From NCBI GenBank assembly GCA_021650895.1, contig CP091278.1, positions 3,439,659 to 3,503,658 of the forward strand: a stretch of DNA of 64,000 nucleotides, written 5' to 3'. Within the stretch, counting starts at the first letter, position 1. Every line of letters begins with the position of its first letter. This stretch comes from Candidatus Jettenia sp. GTDB lineage: Bacteria; Planctomycetota; Brocadiia; Brocadiales; Brocadiaceae. Under the pieces are notes generated by a model. That model saw only the letters and a list, made by a program, of their open reading frames with translations. It was not told the DNA's origin and made no database searches. Below, one piece after another: positions 1 to 9,460 of the stretch. The position numbers were made by a program, and so were the translations under genes.

Positions 1-631
1 TTTTGGAATCAGTTTGTAGTTCATCATCGGAATAGCAGTTCTTATGAGAATATTGCTTTGCCCTGTGATGCCGGAGGTATACAAAATCAGTTACTATGGG
101 GGTATATCCGGTAAATTTTGGAAAATCAGCAATGCATATGGCTATATGAGCATTTTCCAATATACGATATACATCCTTACAAAACCAACTCTTATTCCGA
201 AATTCAAATACAAAGGGGATGGTACTCAATTTTCTCAATAATGATACAAAATTGAATAACCTATCGATATGTACCGTGAACGTAGGCGGCAATTGCCATA
301 ATACTATTGATAATTTTTCTTTAAGAAACTTTGTTCTACCCAAAAATAATTTTAATGGCGCTTCTACTTCATTGAGTCTTTTAATATGGGTAATAAATCG
401 GCTCCCTTTTACCGCAAATGAAAAATCATCTGGTGTTTGCCGGTACCAGTTTTTGAAGGCATTTTCAGAAGGCAAGTGATAAAAGGAGACATTCAGTTCC
501 ACGCTTTTAAGAAATTGTGAATAATATTCCAGCCACTTGCTTTTAGATAGTTCCCCCGGATAAAATACTCCATTCCCCCAGTGTTTATAAGTAAAGCCAC
601 TGGTACCTATATATACCTTGTCTTTCTTCAT
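1..631 (-). CDS. DUF72 (YecE-like) family protein, 3' end outside window
   Basis: An open frame of 210 codons runs off the left edge of the window. It begins at the ATG at 631 with residues MKKDKVYIGTSGFTYKHW, followed by FYP and KWLEYYSQ. The GTSGF-Y-W and FYP motifs and a later FVFEFRNKSWF block are the signature of the DUF72/YecE family, a TIM-barrel fold of unknown biochemical function. No clear Shine-Dalgarno sequence precedes 631, and the frame stays open upstream through the intergenic gap, so a non-ATG start is possible. It lies 65 bp downstream of cysE on the same strand and may be read through from it. Family assignment is firm; function is not known. Confidence 0.85.
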   Translation of the reverse strand, partial: MKKDKVYIGTSGFTYKHWGNGVFYPGELSKSKWLEYYSQFLKSVELNVSFYHLPSENAFKNWYRQTPDDFSFAVKGSRFITHIKRLNEVEAPLKLFLGRTKFLKEKLSIVLWQLPPTFTVHIDRLFNFVSLLRKLSTIPFVFEFRNKSWFCKDVYRILENAHIAICIADFPKFTGYTPIVTDFVYLRHHRAKQYSHKNCYSDDELQTDSK

Positions 632-696
632 AACATCGAAAATTACCAAATCGTAATTTTTTGTTACAGAATTATCAAGATTGAACGGGTAACATA

Positions 697-1431
697 TTAT
701 ATTCCTTCCCCGTCTTTGTAATTTTTCATAAATATAGTCATTAGTTTTGATTCTGTTTCAGAAACGTAATCGTCTTCTTTTGTTGAAATATGTAAATTTT
801 CTTCTAGTTTTTTTATCCGCTCTTTGAGTTTACGGTTTTCAACCAATACGATTTTAAGCGCCTCGGCGATAGGGTCCGGTAATTGTCCATGGTCTAATGT
901 TGCATCATGTTCTTTCTTTTTCTGTTCAATAATTCTCCCTGGTACTCCAACCACAGTTGCATACGGTGGTACATTTTTAACAACAACAGAGCCTGATCCG
1001 ATACGTACATGATCTCCCACCGTTATATTGCCCAATATACACGCATTTGAGCCTACGATAACTTTTTTCCCCAGTTCCGGATGTCTTTTTGTCCTTTCTG
1101 TAGTTGTACCTCCGAGGACAACTCCTTTATAGATAAGACATCCATCTCCGACTACTGCGGTTTCGCCAATAACCACGCCCATACCGTGATCGATAAATAC
1201 ACCGTGTCCGATTGTGGCGGCCGGGTGTATTTCAACTCCTGTTAAGAATCTGCTGATATGAGAGATAAAACGGGATAATACAATCCATCTTTTTTTCCAA
1301 AGATAATGCGATATTCGATACAGCCATAAGGCATGTACACCTGGGTAGCATAAAACTACTTCAAGTTTGCTTCTTGCGGCCGGATCATTTTGGAAGGCAG
1401 CATTAATGTCCTCTTTCATGCGATTGAGCAT
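697..1431 (-). CDS. cysE: serine O-acetyltransferase
   Basis: Transfers acetyl from acetyl-CoA to L-serine, making O-acetylserine for cysteine synthesis in the cytoplasm. The protein has 244 residues: an N-terminal helical part, then a left-handed beta-helix of hexapeptide repeats with the block [18 protein letters not shown] (about residues 74-91) and the [12 protein letters not shown] loop typical of CysE. The C-terminal tail (KKLEENLH) is charged and helical, longer than in short CysE forms. Its start codon overlaps the cysK stop codon (TAATG), so the two are translationally coupled and make up the two-step cysteine pathway. Confidence 0.95.
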   Translation of the reverse strand: MLNRMKEDINAAFQNDPAARSKLEVVLCYPGVHALWLYRISHYLWKKRWIVLSRFISHISRFLTGVEIHPAATIGHGVFIDHGMGVVIGETAVVGDGCLIYKGVVLGGTTTERTKRHPELGKKVIVGSNACILGNITVGDHVRIGSGSVVVKNVPPYATVVGVPGRIIEQKKKEHDATLDHGQLPDPIAEALKIVLVENRKLKERIKKLEENLHISTKEDDYVSETESKLMTIFMKNYKDGEGI

Positions 1432-2360
1432 TAAAATTCCTTAAACAAAACGGTAGATAAATATCTCTCACCGGTGTCAGGAAATACGACAACCGTTAGT
1501 TTCCCTTTATTTTCAGGTCTTGCTGCTACCTGTAATGCTGCATGGGCGGCGGCTCCGGAAGAGATACCTACTAAAATTCCCTCCTCTCGTGCGAGTTGAC
1601 GGGCCAAAGCAAATGCCTCCTCGTTTTTGACCGTGATAATTTCATCGATTACTTTCCTGTCAAGGATTTCAGGTATAAACCCTGCGCCAATCCCCTGAAT
1701 TTTATGCGGGCCTGGCTTTCCACCCGAGAGCACTGATGAATCAGTGGGTTCTACGGCGATTACTTTCAATGAGGGTTTTCGTTTCTTAATAATCTCGCCG
1801 ACTCCGGTAATTGTTCCACCGGTTCCTACGCCCCCCACAAAGATATCAATCTTGCCATCGGTGTCATTCCATATTTCTTCTGCTGTTGTCTTTCTGTGAA
1901 TTTCCGGGTTAGCCGGATTTTTAAATTGCTGCGGCATAAAAGAGTTCGGGGTATCTTTTACCAATTCTTCTGCCTTACTGACAGCGCCCTTCATCCCCTC
2001 AGCTCCCGGTGTTAACACTATTTCGGCGCCAAATGCCTTCAGTACTGACCGCCGCTCTATACTCATGGTGTCCGGCATGGTTAAAATCAGCTTATAGCCT
2101 CTTGCTGCGGCCACGAAGGCTAAAGCTATACCCGTATTGCCCGAAGTAGGCTCTATGATAATTGTATCCTTCTTAAGGAGTCCTGCTTTTTCTGCTGCTT
2201 CCAGCATAGCAATTCCGATACGGTCTTTTACACTGGCCATAGGGTTGAATGATTCCAATTTAGCTACAACCGTTGATTCCAATCTCTTAGTAATATTGTT
2301 TAATCTAACCAGTGGTGTATTGCCAATTGTTTTGGTGATGTCTTCATATATTTTTGCCAT
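1431..2360 (-). CDS. cysK: cysteine synthase A (O-acetylserine sulfhydrylase)
   Basis: Pyridoxal-phosphate enzyme that converts O-acetylserine and sulfide to cysteine. The protein has 309 residues, the family length. The PLP lysine is K45 in the motif [11 protein letters not shown]; the substrate loop PTSGNTGIA follows near residue 70, and the phosphate-binding loop [11 protein letters not shown] lies near residue 176. A GAGGA ribosome site sits just before the ATG. First gene of the cysK-cysE pair, with its own upstream region at 2361-2480. Confidence 0.96.
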   Translation of the reverse strand: MAKIYEDITKTIGNTPLVRLNNITKRLESTVVAKLESFNPMASVKDRIGIAMLEAAEKAGLLKKDTIIIEPTSGNTGIALAFVAAARGYKLILTMPDTMSIERRSVLKAFGAEIVLTPGAEGMKGAVSKAEELVKDTPNSFMPQQFKNPANPEIHRKTTAEEIWNDTDGKIDIFVGGVGTGGTITGVGEIIKKRKPSLKVIAVEPTDSSVLSGGKPGPHKIQGIGAGFIPEILDRKVIDEIITVKNEEAFALARQLAREEGILVGISSGAAAHAALQVAARPENKGKLTVVVFPDTGERYLSTVLFKEF

Positions 2361-2479
2361 ATATTCCTCTTAATTAAATTCTCTGTAAAGCAAATGTCTT
2401 AATTAATTAAGGATACAAAGCAACTATGATACCTAGTCAGAGGTTATTTCTCAAGAGATTTTTAGTGCCTTGTTTTTTC

Positions 2480-2510
2480 TTGACAAAAAAAAAATTGTCT
2501 ATAGTATATA
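2480..2510 (+). promoter_or_regulatory. probable sigma70-type promoter of rpoZ
   Basis: A perfect TTGACA -35 lies at 2480-2485, and a TA-rich -10 region (TAGTAT/TATATA) lies at 2502-2510. The -35 overlaps a small inverted repeat, GACAA-A8-TTGTC, at 2482-2499. Exact -10 is uncertain because several overlapping hexamers fit. Confidence 0.5.
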
Positions 2511-2604
2511 TGGTTTTAGGTAATATTGTTGTGTGTGCGAAGATGTAAAAAAATTTTACAATTGTATATATTTTTGGAACATATATCTTATTAAAGGTGT
2601 TATT

Positions 2605-2871
2605 GTGAACTATAAATATATTGATAATTTAGCGAAACAGGTTGGTGGTTCGTTACGGCTTACCGCATTGATTATAAGCCGGTCTCGGCAAATTGTAAAA
2701 AAAGCCCCGATATTAATTGAAACAAATATCGATGATCCTGTGCAGATTGCGTTTTTAGAATTGATGCAAGGAAAGATTAGACTCAACGAAGGGGGCGTAC
2801 CGCCATCTCAGGTTTCAGAACAAAAGAAGATTGAAAAACTCTTAGGTGCTTCTGAGAAATCAGAGGCCTGA
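2605..2871 (+). CDS. rpoZ: DNA-directed RNA polymerase omega subunit
   Basis: Small subunit that helps assemble and stabilise RNA polymerase by binding beta-prime. I place the start at the GTG at 2605 (VNYKYIDNLAKQVGG), because AAAGGTG lies about 5 nt upstream and the omega signature begins here; the frame remains open to 2533 but that part is not omega-like. The 88-residue product has the conserved LTALIISRSRQI and DPVQIAFLELMQGKI segments. It stands alone, 364 bp before the ABC transporter genes. Confidence 0.85.
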   Translation: MNYKYIDNLAKQVGGSLRLTALIISRSRQIVKKAPILIETNIDDPVQIAFLELMQGKIRLNEGGVPPSQVSEQKKIEKLLGASEKSEA

Positions 2872-3235
2872 TGGTAACTACACTACAACAATAAAAGTAT
2901 TATCATGTATCGCTTCTTCTAAACAATTTATTATGCGAGGGGATAAATTACACAAATACGTGGTATTGTAGTTAGGAAAAAATCCTAATCTGTTTAGAAT
3001 ACATCATAAATTTACCTGCCCAAACTATTACACCACAATACACAGAAGTTTAATTCCATATTGTAAATTCATTAACGTAAAATAAGGTTGTGTTTTCTCG
3101 ATGTAATTCATAAAGGCGATAAGTCCATAACCAACATAACCGGATATCTCATAATTATGTATAGTAAAGGACTGATTGAAAATTACTGAGAAAAAGTTTT
3201 TATAGGATACTAAAACAAGGGAGAATTTTGTAATT
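2872..3235. other. intergenic, rpoZ to ABC transporter
   Basis: AT-rich and without a convincing gene. It presumably holds the promoter of the following five-gene plus-strand cluster, but I cannot point to a clean -35/-10 pair. A GGGAG ribosome site lies about 12 nt before 3236. Confidence 0.4.
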
Positions 3236-4180
3236 ATGATTAAAGTTGACCATTTGGCAAAGCGTTATGCAAACGTGTATGCAGTAGACGACATCTCATT
3301 TGAAGTCAACCAGGGTGAGATTTTAGGTCTCTTGGGGCCTAACGGAGCAGGGAAGACAACTACCATGCGCATATTGACCTGCTATATGCCGGCGACTTCG
3401 GGAACTGTTACGGTTGAAGGTTATGATGTCTTTCGGGATTCGGTTCAGGTACGCAGGCAAATAGGATATTTGCCGGAAAATGTGCCCTTGTATCCTGAAA
3501 TGCGGGTGAAAGAATATCTTTCGTTTCGCGCAAAACTGAAGAAGGTGCCGTACCGTGAACGGAAGAAAAAGATTGATGAATCGATTGAAAAATGCAGGAT
3601 TGTCGATGTGCAAAATCAGATTATTGGAACTCTTTCCAAAGGTTACCGCCAGAGGGTCGGTTTGGCTGATACCCTTGTTCACGATCCAAAGATCCTGATC
3701 CTTGACGAACCAACAATTGGACTTGATCCGAATCAAATTCGGCAGGTCAGGCAACTGATAAAAGAATTAGGTGAAAAACATACCATCTTACTCTCCACCC
3801 ATATCCTTCCTGAAGTTGAAATGCTTTGTGGCCGCGTTATTATTATCAATAAGGGTAAAATCGTTGCTATGGATACACCTTCAAATCTGGCTACCCAACT
3901 AAGAGCCGGAAGCAATATTACGTTAGAAATTCGTGGAAACGGAGAAAAAATTAAGAATGCCTTGTCGGAAGTACAAGGGGTAAAGAAGGTTGTATGGCAC
4001 GACAACGGTGCTATTAATCATTATACACTGGAGGCAGAAAAGGGTATGGATGTTCGTGAAGATGTCTTTTCAGCGGTCGTGAAGAATGGCGGAATTATTC
4101 GCGAAATGAAACAGGCTTCCATTACCTTAGAAGAAATATTTCATCAGATTACTACGCAAGAACAGGAGGTAACGTTATAA
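3236..4180 (+). CDS. ABC transporter ATP-binding protein, GldA type
   Basis: ATPase of an ABC-2 type exporter. The 314-residue protein has Walker A GPNGAGKTT (34-42), Q-loop region QIGYLPENVPLYP (75-87), signature LSKGYRQR (133-140), Walker B ILILDEPT (153-160) and the H-loop STHILPEVE. An extra C-terminal domain of about 90 residues follows, as in GldA/CcmA-like ATPases. It is followed without a gap by its permease and then a GldG-like auxiliary protein, the set known from Bacteroidetes gliding motility but also present in non-gliding bacteria. The substrate cannot be read from the sequence. Confidence 0.9.
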   Translation: MIKVDHLAKRYANVYAVDDISFEVNQGEILGLLGPNGAGKTTTMRILTCYMPATSGTVTVEGYDVFRDSVQVRRQIGYLPENVPLYPEMRVKEYLSFRAKLKKVPYRERKKKIDESIEKCRIVDVQNQIIGTLSKGYRQRVGLADTLVHDPKILILDEPTIGLDPNQIRQVRQLIKELGEKHTILLSTHILPEVEMLCGRVIIINKGKIVAMDTPSNLATQLRAGSNITLEIRGNGEKIKNALSEVQGVKKVVWHDNGAINHYTLEAEKGMDVREDVFSAVVKNGGIIREMKQASITLEEIFHQITTQEQEVTL

Positions 4181-4891
4181 ATGACAAGTGTAGGTACTAT
4201 ATTTCAAAGGGAGATTAATTCCTACTTCCTATCACCGATTGCATACGTTGTAATTGCAGTGTTTACAATTTTTTCGGGTTATTTCTTTTCCATTATGCTT
4301 GGAATAACCCAGGAAACTACGCTGCGATACAGCTTCGCCTATACACAATTTATTCTTTCCATCCTGACACCTGTTATCACGATGAGATTATTAGCCGAAG
4401 AAAATAAGACAGGGACTATTGAGCCTCTGATGACAGCCCCTATTACCGATTTTGAGGTAGTATTTGGAAAGTTCTTATCAGCCTGGGCACTCTACAATAT
4501 CATGATTGCCCCAACCGCTTTTTACATCATATTCCTGGCATGGGTAGGTTCTCCCGATTATGGTGCAATTATTGCTAGCTACATTGGGCTGATCTTAATG
4601 GGTGGACTTTTTATATCTATCGGACTGCTGGTATCTGCTATTACGAAAAACCAGATTGTTGCAGCCGTTATAGGAATTGTTGCGCTCCTTATACTGCTGG
4701 TCATTGGCCTAGCAAGTTCCGGAAGTGAGGGATGGTTTTATGATGTTTTGAGATACATTGGCACCTATGATCATTGGGATACGTTTACAAAAGGAATCGT
4801 AGATACCAGGGATGTAGTTTATTATGTCAGCTTTACCGCTTTACTCATATTTATTGTTGTACGTATTGTCGAAAGCAGGAGATGGAGATGA
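4181..4891 (+). CDS. ABC-2 type permease, GldF type
   Basis: Membrane subunit paired with the preceding ATPase. The 236-residue protein has about six hydrophobic segments: an N-terminal one following REINSYFLSPIAYV, the others between residues 50 and 235. The motif RLLAEENKTGTIEPLMTAPI after the second segment is the cytoplasmic coupling helix seen in GldF/ABC-2 permeases. It starts one base after the ATPase stop and its stop overlaps the next gene's ATG (ATGA at 4888-4891), so all three genes are translationally linked. Confidence 0.9.
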   Translation: MTSVGTIFQREINSYFLSPIAYVVIAVFTIFSGYFFSIMLGITQETTLRYSFAYTQFILSILTPVITMRLLAEENKTGTIEPLMTAPITDFEVVFGKFLSAWALYNIMIAPTAFYIIFLAWVGSPDYGAIIASYIGLILMGGLFISIGLLVSAITKNQIVAAVIGIVALLILLVIGLASSGSEGWFYDVLRYIGTYDHWDTFTKGIVDTRDVVYYVSFTALLIFIVVRIVESRRWR

Positions 4892-6588
4892 GGACTTTGA
4901 ACAAAAAAAGGGATGATTGGTTTAATCAGTTTAGTGGATATATTATACTGGCAGGTATTATTGCCGTCGTAGCAGGTTTTGGTATATCGAGAATCCTAAA
5001 TGCCTGGGGATTGCCCTCTCTCATACCTATGGGTATTGGCGGAGGTGTTATCATTGGGTTTAGCCTCGCTACGGCTATCAGAAACAAATGGTTCTCCACC
5101 GAGGCATCTAAGAGAAAAGCACTCGTTGGTACCAACGTTGCCATCATGTCAATCTTTGCTGCTTGCATCTTTGCGGTTGTTGGGTTTTTAAATAATCGGC
5201 ATTATGAGCGTTTCGATCTCACCCTTACCGGCAAATATTCTCTCTCGCCAAAAACGAAGAATATTCTGAAAAATCTTGATAAACCTATTATTATTACCAC
5301 CCTCTTTAATCCCGGTGAGATGTTTTATGAACAAATTGTAGACATCCTGAAAGAGTATGCTTACCATTCAGATAAAATTAAGGTAGAAAGCGTTGATCCT
5401 TTAAGAAATCGTACCAAAGTTGAAGAATTAGCAAAGCGCCTTAAGATTGATGATCTTCAAATGAATACCGTAGTATTTGAATGCGGTGAGTACAGTAAAC
5501 ATGTACCGCAAAATGAGGTTATAGAAAGACAATATCCGTTTAAGTTTAAAGGAGAGGAATCCTTTACTGAAGCTATTCTGAATATTACCCAGGAGAAGCA
5601 AACGGCGATTTACTTTGTTACAGGACACGGAGAACGACATTTTGAAGATTATGACCGTGCAGGAATTTCCGGAATTGCAAATGCCCTGAAACGTGATAAT
5701 TGTCGTATAGCTCCACTCGATATTCTGACCACAAAAAAAATTCCGGATGACTGCGATGTGCTGATCGTTGCAGGACCAACCAAGGCCTATCTGACAGAGG
5801 AATTAAATATTATCCGTAATTATCTTGAGGGCAGGGGTAAACTCCTGCTTATGTTAGAGCCTGGCATTGACCCAAATACTCCCACAGGGTTTAAAACCCT
5901 TTTGGCAGAATATGGTGTTGCTGTGCGTGATAATGTTGTTGTATATAACAAAGTCAATATGCCTCTTTTTGGTATTCAGACCGTTGCAGAAATCTATATC
6001 GGTAAGGATGAATATGCAGACCATATCATTACTGATGATCTGAAGAGTTATAATACGATTCTTTTCGGCTCATGTGTTGTTGATGCAGCGCCCGCTAATG
6101 ACCAAATGCCGTATCAGGCTGTTGTGCTTATGCGTGCGCCAGAAGGGTCGTGGGGTGAGGTTGATGTTGCAGATTTACGGCAGAAAAAACCTGAGTACAA
6201 CATAGATACTGATGTGCAAGGTCCGGTCTCTCTGGCAATTGCCTCCCAGGTTAAGGAATTGCCGAAAGCCGTAACCCAATCACATCCTCAAATGGCAAAC
6301 GATCCGAATGCTAAGCCACAGGGCGCACGACTGGTTGTCTTTGGAGATACGAATTTTGCCTCGAATGAATATGTTGAAAACCCGGGGAATATGGATCTGT
6401 TCCGTAATTCTGTTAACTGGCTGGCTAAGAAAGAAACACAATTAGGCATTTCTGCCAAGCCACCAGATTTCCGTAAGGCAACGATTAATCCAATCCAGAT
6501 GAAGGTTATATTCTGGGTATCAATTGCCGGAATCCCCCTTATACCTATTGTTGTCGGTAGTGTTGTCTGGTGGAAGAGGCGTCGATAA
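4888..6588 (+). CDS. GldG-like ABC auxiliary protein
   Basis: Extracytoplasmic partner of the ABC pair, of the gliding-motility auxiliary family. The start is set at the ATG at 4888: AGGAG at 4877-4881 gives 6-nt spacing and the codon overlaps the permease stop. About 566 residues: two or three N-terminal membrane helices (to about residue 100), a large soluble domain beginning RFDLTLTGKYSLSPKTKNIL and containing IYFVTGHGERHF, and a final C-terminal helix followed by VWWKRRR, which would leave the domain on the outer face anchored at both ends. The frame continues upstream to 4774 inside the permease gene; that part is not a start. Confidence 0.85.
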   Translation: MRTLNKKRDDWFNQFSGYIILAGIIAVVAGFGISRILNAWGLPSLIPMGIGGGVIIGFSLATAIRNKWFSTEASKRKALVGTNVAIMSIFAACIFAVVGFLNNRHYERFDLTLTGKYSLSPKTKNILKNLDKPIIITTLFNPGEMFYEQIVDILKEYAYHSDKIKVESVDPLRNRTKVEELAKRLKIDDLQMNTVVFECGEYSKHVPQNEVIERQYPFKFKGEESFTEAILNITQEKQTAIYFVTGHGERHFEDYDRAGISGIANALKRDNCRIAPLDILTTKKIPDDCDVLIVAGPTKAYLTEELNIIRNYLEGRGKLLLMLEPGIDPNTPTGFKTLLAEYGVAVRDNVVVYNKVNMPLFGIQTVAEIYIGKDEYADHIITDDLKSYNTILFGSCVVDAAPANDQMPYQAVVLMRAPEGSWGEVDVADLRQKKPEYNIDTDVQGPVSLAIASQVKELPKAVTQSHPQMANDPNAKPQGARLVVFGDTNFASNEYVENPGNMDLFRNSVNWLAKKETQLGISAKPPDFRKATINPIQMKVIFWVSIAGIPLIPIVVGSVVWWKRRR

Positions 6589-6647
6589 TTTATATTGTAA
6601 TGTGTAGGAAATTCAATATTGAATGTTTAGGAATTTCAAACACCTCT

Positions 6648-6675
6648 GTAGTGGCAAGGCGTGCCTTGCCACTAC
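6648..6675. repeat. short perfect palindrome
   Basis: GTAGTGGCAAGGC and GCCTTGCCACTAC, separated by 2 nt, form a 13-bp stem. It resembles the core of the 73-bp element just downstream. No T-run follows, so a terminator role is not evident. Confidence 0.8.
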
Positions 6676-6690
6676 TGCTATAAAAGTTAC

Positions 6691-6763
6691 GTAGGGCAAC
6701 CCTTTAGGGTTGCTCTCTCTCGCATGCACGTTCATGGGGGGCAAGGCTAAAGCCTCGCCCTAC
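6691..6763 (+). repeat. 73-bp palindromic intergenic element, copy S1
   Basis: Begins GTAGGGCAACCCTTTAGGG and ends GGCTAAAGCCTCGCCCTAC. Two self-complementary half-hairpins flank a central ACGTTCATG segment, and outer ends are inverted repeats. The same element recurs at 14949, 28197, 32132 and 44948, and in shorter forms at 19290, 22366 and 40698. Confidence 0.9.
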
Positions 6764-6846
6764 GGTTTAATAAAAAACAAAAGTCACCGAAGGCCCAATT
6801 AAAGGAAATTTACCGTTGAGATTCTTTGCCATCTTACTCTCAGAAA

Positions 6847-6861
6847 TGATAATGATTGTTA
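6847..6861. promoter_or_regulatory. possible Fur-type operator
   Basis: TGATAATGATTGTTA matches 12 of 14 defined positions of the 7-1-7 Fur box pattern TGATAATnATTATCA. It is located 113 bp before the DUF4340 gene. A match of this size can occur by chance in AT-rich DNA. Confidence 0.25.
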
Positions 6862-6973
6862 TTCTGAATGGGGTGAAGCGTCTCGTTGATACATACTAGA
6901 AACAGAACAATGGAGATTTACTAGTGTTTCAATTTCACGATATTTATTCTACGTCGGAGGAAAGTATTAAGCT

Positions 6974-9418
6974 ATGAAACTTAAAACAACCATTATCCTT
7001 TTAGTTGTCGCAGTTATTGGTATCTCGTATATCTTCCTGTATGAGAAGAAACAACTACCTCAGGAGGAATGGGAAAGACTGCAAAAGAAGGTGATTCCTG
7101 ATTTCAAGTCATCTATGATTAAAAAGATCGAATTAAATAACGAGAGCGGCAAGATTCTTTTGGAGAAGACTGAAGATGATTACTGGCATATCGTTGAGCC
7201 CCTGAAACTCCGGGCAGACAACTCCGAAATAAATAGCATACTTTCCGAATTTGAATTTATGAATAAGGTAGGTTCCTTCAAGGATGAAGGAGACAAGCCG
7301 TTTGATCTTAAAGATTATGGTTTAGATGTTCCGAAGACCTCCCTTATCATGTATACAGGTATTCCGGCAAAACGCGATAAGATACAGGTAACCGGACCAA
7401 AGGATAAATATACGGTGTTTATAGGCCAAAAACTTGCTGCAGGTGACAATGTATACCTTAAGCTTGATACCAGCGATGAAGTTGTTGTCGTGCCAGGGTC
7501 TATTGGTGACAAGGTTAGCAAGAATATTCTCGATTTAAGAAGCAAATGGGTGTTTTCCTTTGACAAGGAGGCTGTAGATAATTTACAGATTAAAACGAGT
7601 GAATCGAATATTGTTTGTAATAAGAAGGGCAGTTTCTGGCGGGTTATTGAACCGGTTAGTGACCTTGCGGATTTGGAGAAGATTAAAGATATTATTGGTA
7701 AACTCAAAAATTTACAGATTGAAAGTACCGATTTTATTACCGAAGATTCAACCGACTTGGCTAAATACGGTCTGGATAACCCACGTTATGTAGTCACAAT
7801 CAATGAAAAAGGCGCTACGCAATCTGTCTCCTTTGGACATTCATTAGATAATAAGGTCTATGCAAAACGCATGGATGAGCCGACCATCTTTTTCCTGAAA
7901 GATATCATACTTGCAGATTTGAGCAGGAAGCCGAATGACTTGAGAGATAAGAAGGTTGTCAGGTTTGATTCCATCGGAACGTATGGTATAAATAAACTGG
8001 AGATCAAGACCGCTTCTGATGTAATTGCTATTGAAAAATCCTTGGATTTAGATTGGGTAATTACAAAGCCTGTTAATCTTTACGCAGATCAGGATACGGT
8101 TAAGAATTTTATTGAAAAAATCAAGACATTGGAAATTGAGGATTTTATTTCAGATAAACCGGCTGATTTATCCCCGTACGGTCTGAAAGATCCTGTCTTT
8201 GAGATTTCTGTTACCAAAGAAGAGGACAAGGAGTTAGCCAAGTTTTATGTTGGTAAAAAGCTGCCTGAAGGTGACAAATGTTACGTGAAGCGTGTCGGAG
8301 AAGAACCGGTGTATACCGTTCCTACAGCAGAATTTTATGATAAAATAGAGGATGCATTATTATCATTCCGTGATAGGCTCGTAAGCGATTTTAACAAGGA
8401 TCTTGTTAAAAAATTGGTAATTGAAAAACCGAATCGTACCTTTGTTTGCGATGTAACGAACAAGAAGGATGCTGAAGGTCAGGTTGTATGGGATCTCTCT
8501 CAACCTATCCAGACGACAGCAGACACGGAAGCAGTTAACCAGATTATCTGGGACCTTTCCTTTTTAAAAGCAGAAAAGCACGTTACAAAGGCGCCGAAAG
8601 ATCTGAAGAATTTTGGATTGGATAAGCCCAAACTCAAGGTTTCTGTAACATACGAAAAAATTACAGAACCAATGCCTCAAGAGGCAGATAAAAAGATGGA
8701 TGAAAAATCTCAGCTTGCAACGAAGGAAAAGGAGTCTGCGGAAAAAACTATAGAGACAAGAACTCTGCTCATTGGTAAGAAGGTTACGGAGGATGACAAG
8801 GTAAGCTCATACGGTATGTTTAGCGATAGCGATCTTGTATTCGAACTTTCCTGGCCAAAAATCAGAAACTTTGATGCAGAACTGGTACCTACCAAAATAC
8901 TTAATTTCGAGAGGGTGGCAGCAGAAAAGCTTACTATTAACTACGCTGACAAAGCTATCCAGCTAGAAAAAACAAACAATGTGTGGAAGTTGAAAAATGA
9001 GCAGAAGGATGTACAAGGAAGAGAAGTAGATTACTACATTCGCAACCTTTCAGAGTTAAAAGGTAGCTATATTGAGCAATATAAAACGGCGAGCCTGAAA
9101 CCATTTTCTCTGGATAAACCTCAATTGACTATCACGATTGGTTTAGGAGATAGTGATGCTGTGCTTTTGGTTGGTAAGAATAAAGATGCTCATGGGTATT
9201 ACGTGAAGAGTAAAGATTCAGACTATATTTATGTGGTTCCTAATGATCTGGTGGCTAAACTCATAAAAAAAGAAGAGGACTTCACCACGATTATTCATGA
9301 AACTGCGGATGAGGCATCTATGGAAGCGGCAAAAATCATTCCTGAGGAAAAACCTCTGGGTGCCAGTCCACATGGACATGGAAGGCCATATAGTTCTCCT
9401 CATGGAGGAATTCATTAA
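6974..9418 (+). CDS. DUF4340 repeat protein, membrane-anchored
   Basis: An 814-residue protein with one N-terminal membrane helix (TTIILLVVAVIGISYIFLY) and a long extracytoplasmic part. At least four related units can be seen, each with a block like KYGLDNPR, DYGLDVP, PYGLKDP or FGLDKP followed by a strand giving VGKK or IGKK and a Tyr-Val-Lys segment; this is the DUF4340 repeat. The C-terminus is His/Gly/Pro-rich. DUF4340 proteins commonly accompany GldA/F/G-type ABC systems, and here it follows that set, so an accessory role in the same envelope complex is likely, though unproven. Strong GGAGGAAAG ribosome site. Confidence 0.85.
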   Translation: MKLKTTIILLVVAVIGISYIFLYEKKQLPQEEWERLQKKVIPDFKSSMIKKIELNNESGKILLEKTEDDYWHIVEPLKLRADNSEINSILSEFEFMNKVGSFKDEGDKPFDLKDYGLDVPKTSLIMYTGIPAKRDKIQVTGPKDKYTVFIGQKLAAGDNVYLKLDTSDEVVVVPGSIGDKVSKNILDLRSKWVFSFDKEAVDNLQIKTSESNIVCNKKGSFWRVIEPVSDLADLEKIKDIIGKLKNLQIESTDFITEDSTDLAKYGLDNPRYVVTINEKGATQSVSFGHSLDNKVYAKRMDEPTIFFLKDIILADLSRKPNDLRDKKVVRFDSIGTYGINKLEIKTASDVIAIEKSLDLDWVITKPVNLYADQDTVKNFIEKIKTLEIEDFISDKPADLSPYGLKDPVFEISVTKEEDKELAKFYVGKKLPEGDKCYVKRVGEEPVYTVPTAEFYDKIEDALLSFRDRLVSDFNKDLVKKLVIEKPNRTFVCDVTNKKDAEGQVVWDLSQPIQTTADTEAVNQIIWDLSFLKAEKHVTKAPKDLKNFGLDKPKLKVSVTYEKITEPMPQEADKKMDEKSQLATKEKESAEKTIETRTLLIGKKVTEDDKVSSYGMFSDSDLVFELSWPKIRNFDAELVPTKILNFERVAAEKLTINYADKAIQLEKTNNVWKLKNEQKDVQGREVDYYIRNLSELKGSYIEQYKTASLKPFSLDKPQLTITIGLGDSDAVLLVGKNKDAHGYYVKSKDSDYIYVVPNDLVAKLIKKEEDFTTIIHETADEASMEAAKIIPEEKPLGASPHGHGRPYSSPHGGIH

Positions 9419-9460
9419 AATTTCCCTTCATAAAAGATGAAGGAGATCAGGTATTTTCAG

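Larger units (their letters stand above)
6589..6973. other. intergenic with two hairpin repeats and a possible Fur-type site
   Basis: Holds a perfect 13-bp palindrome GTAGTGGCAAGGC with its complement (6648-6675), one copy of the 73-bp palindromic element (6691-6763), a tail (AATAAAAAACAAAAG) shared with the copy at 28.27 kb, and a possible operator at 6847-6861. A strong GGAGGAAAG ribosome site precedes the gene at 6974. Confidence 0.7.

Noticed and set aside
219-479. Plus-strand frames at 44-241 and 219-479
   Set aside because: The opposite strand has a continuous DUF72 frame with family motifs over the same bases.
3236-6588. Calling the ABC set a gliding-motility system
   Set aside because: Only the GldA/F/G-like parts are present; no GldB, D, H, J-N or Spr genes are in the window, and this exporter type is found in non-gliding bacteria.
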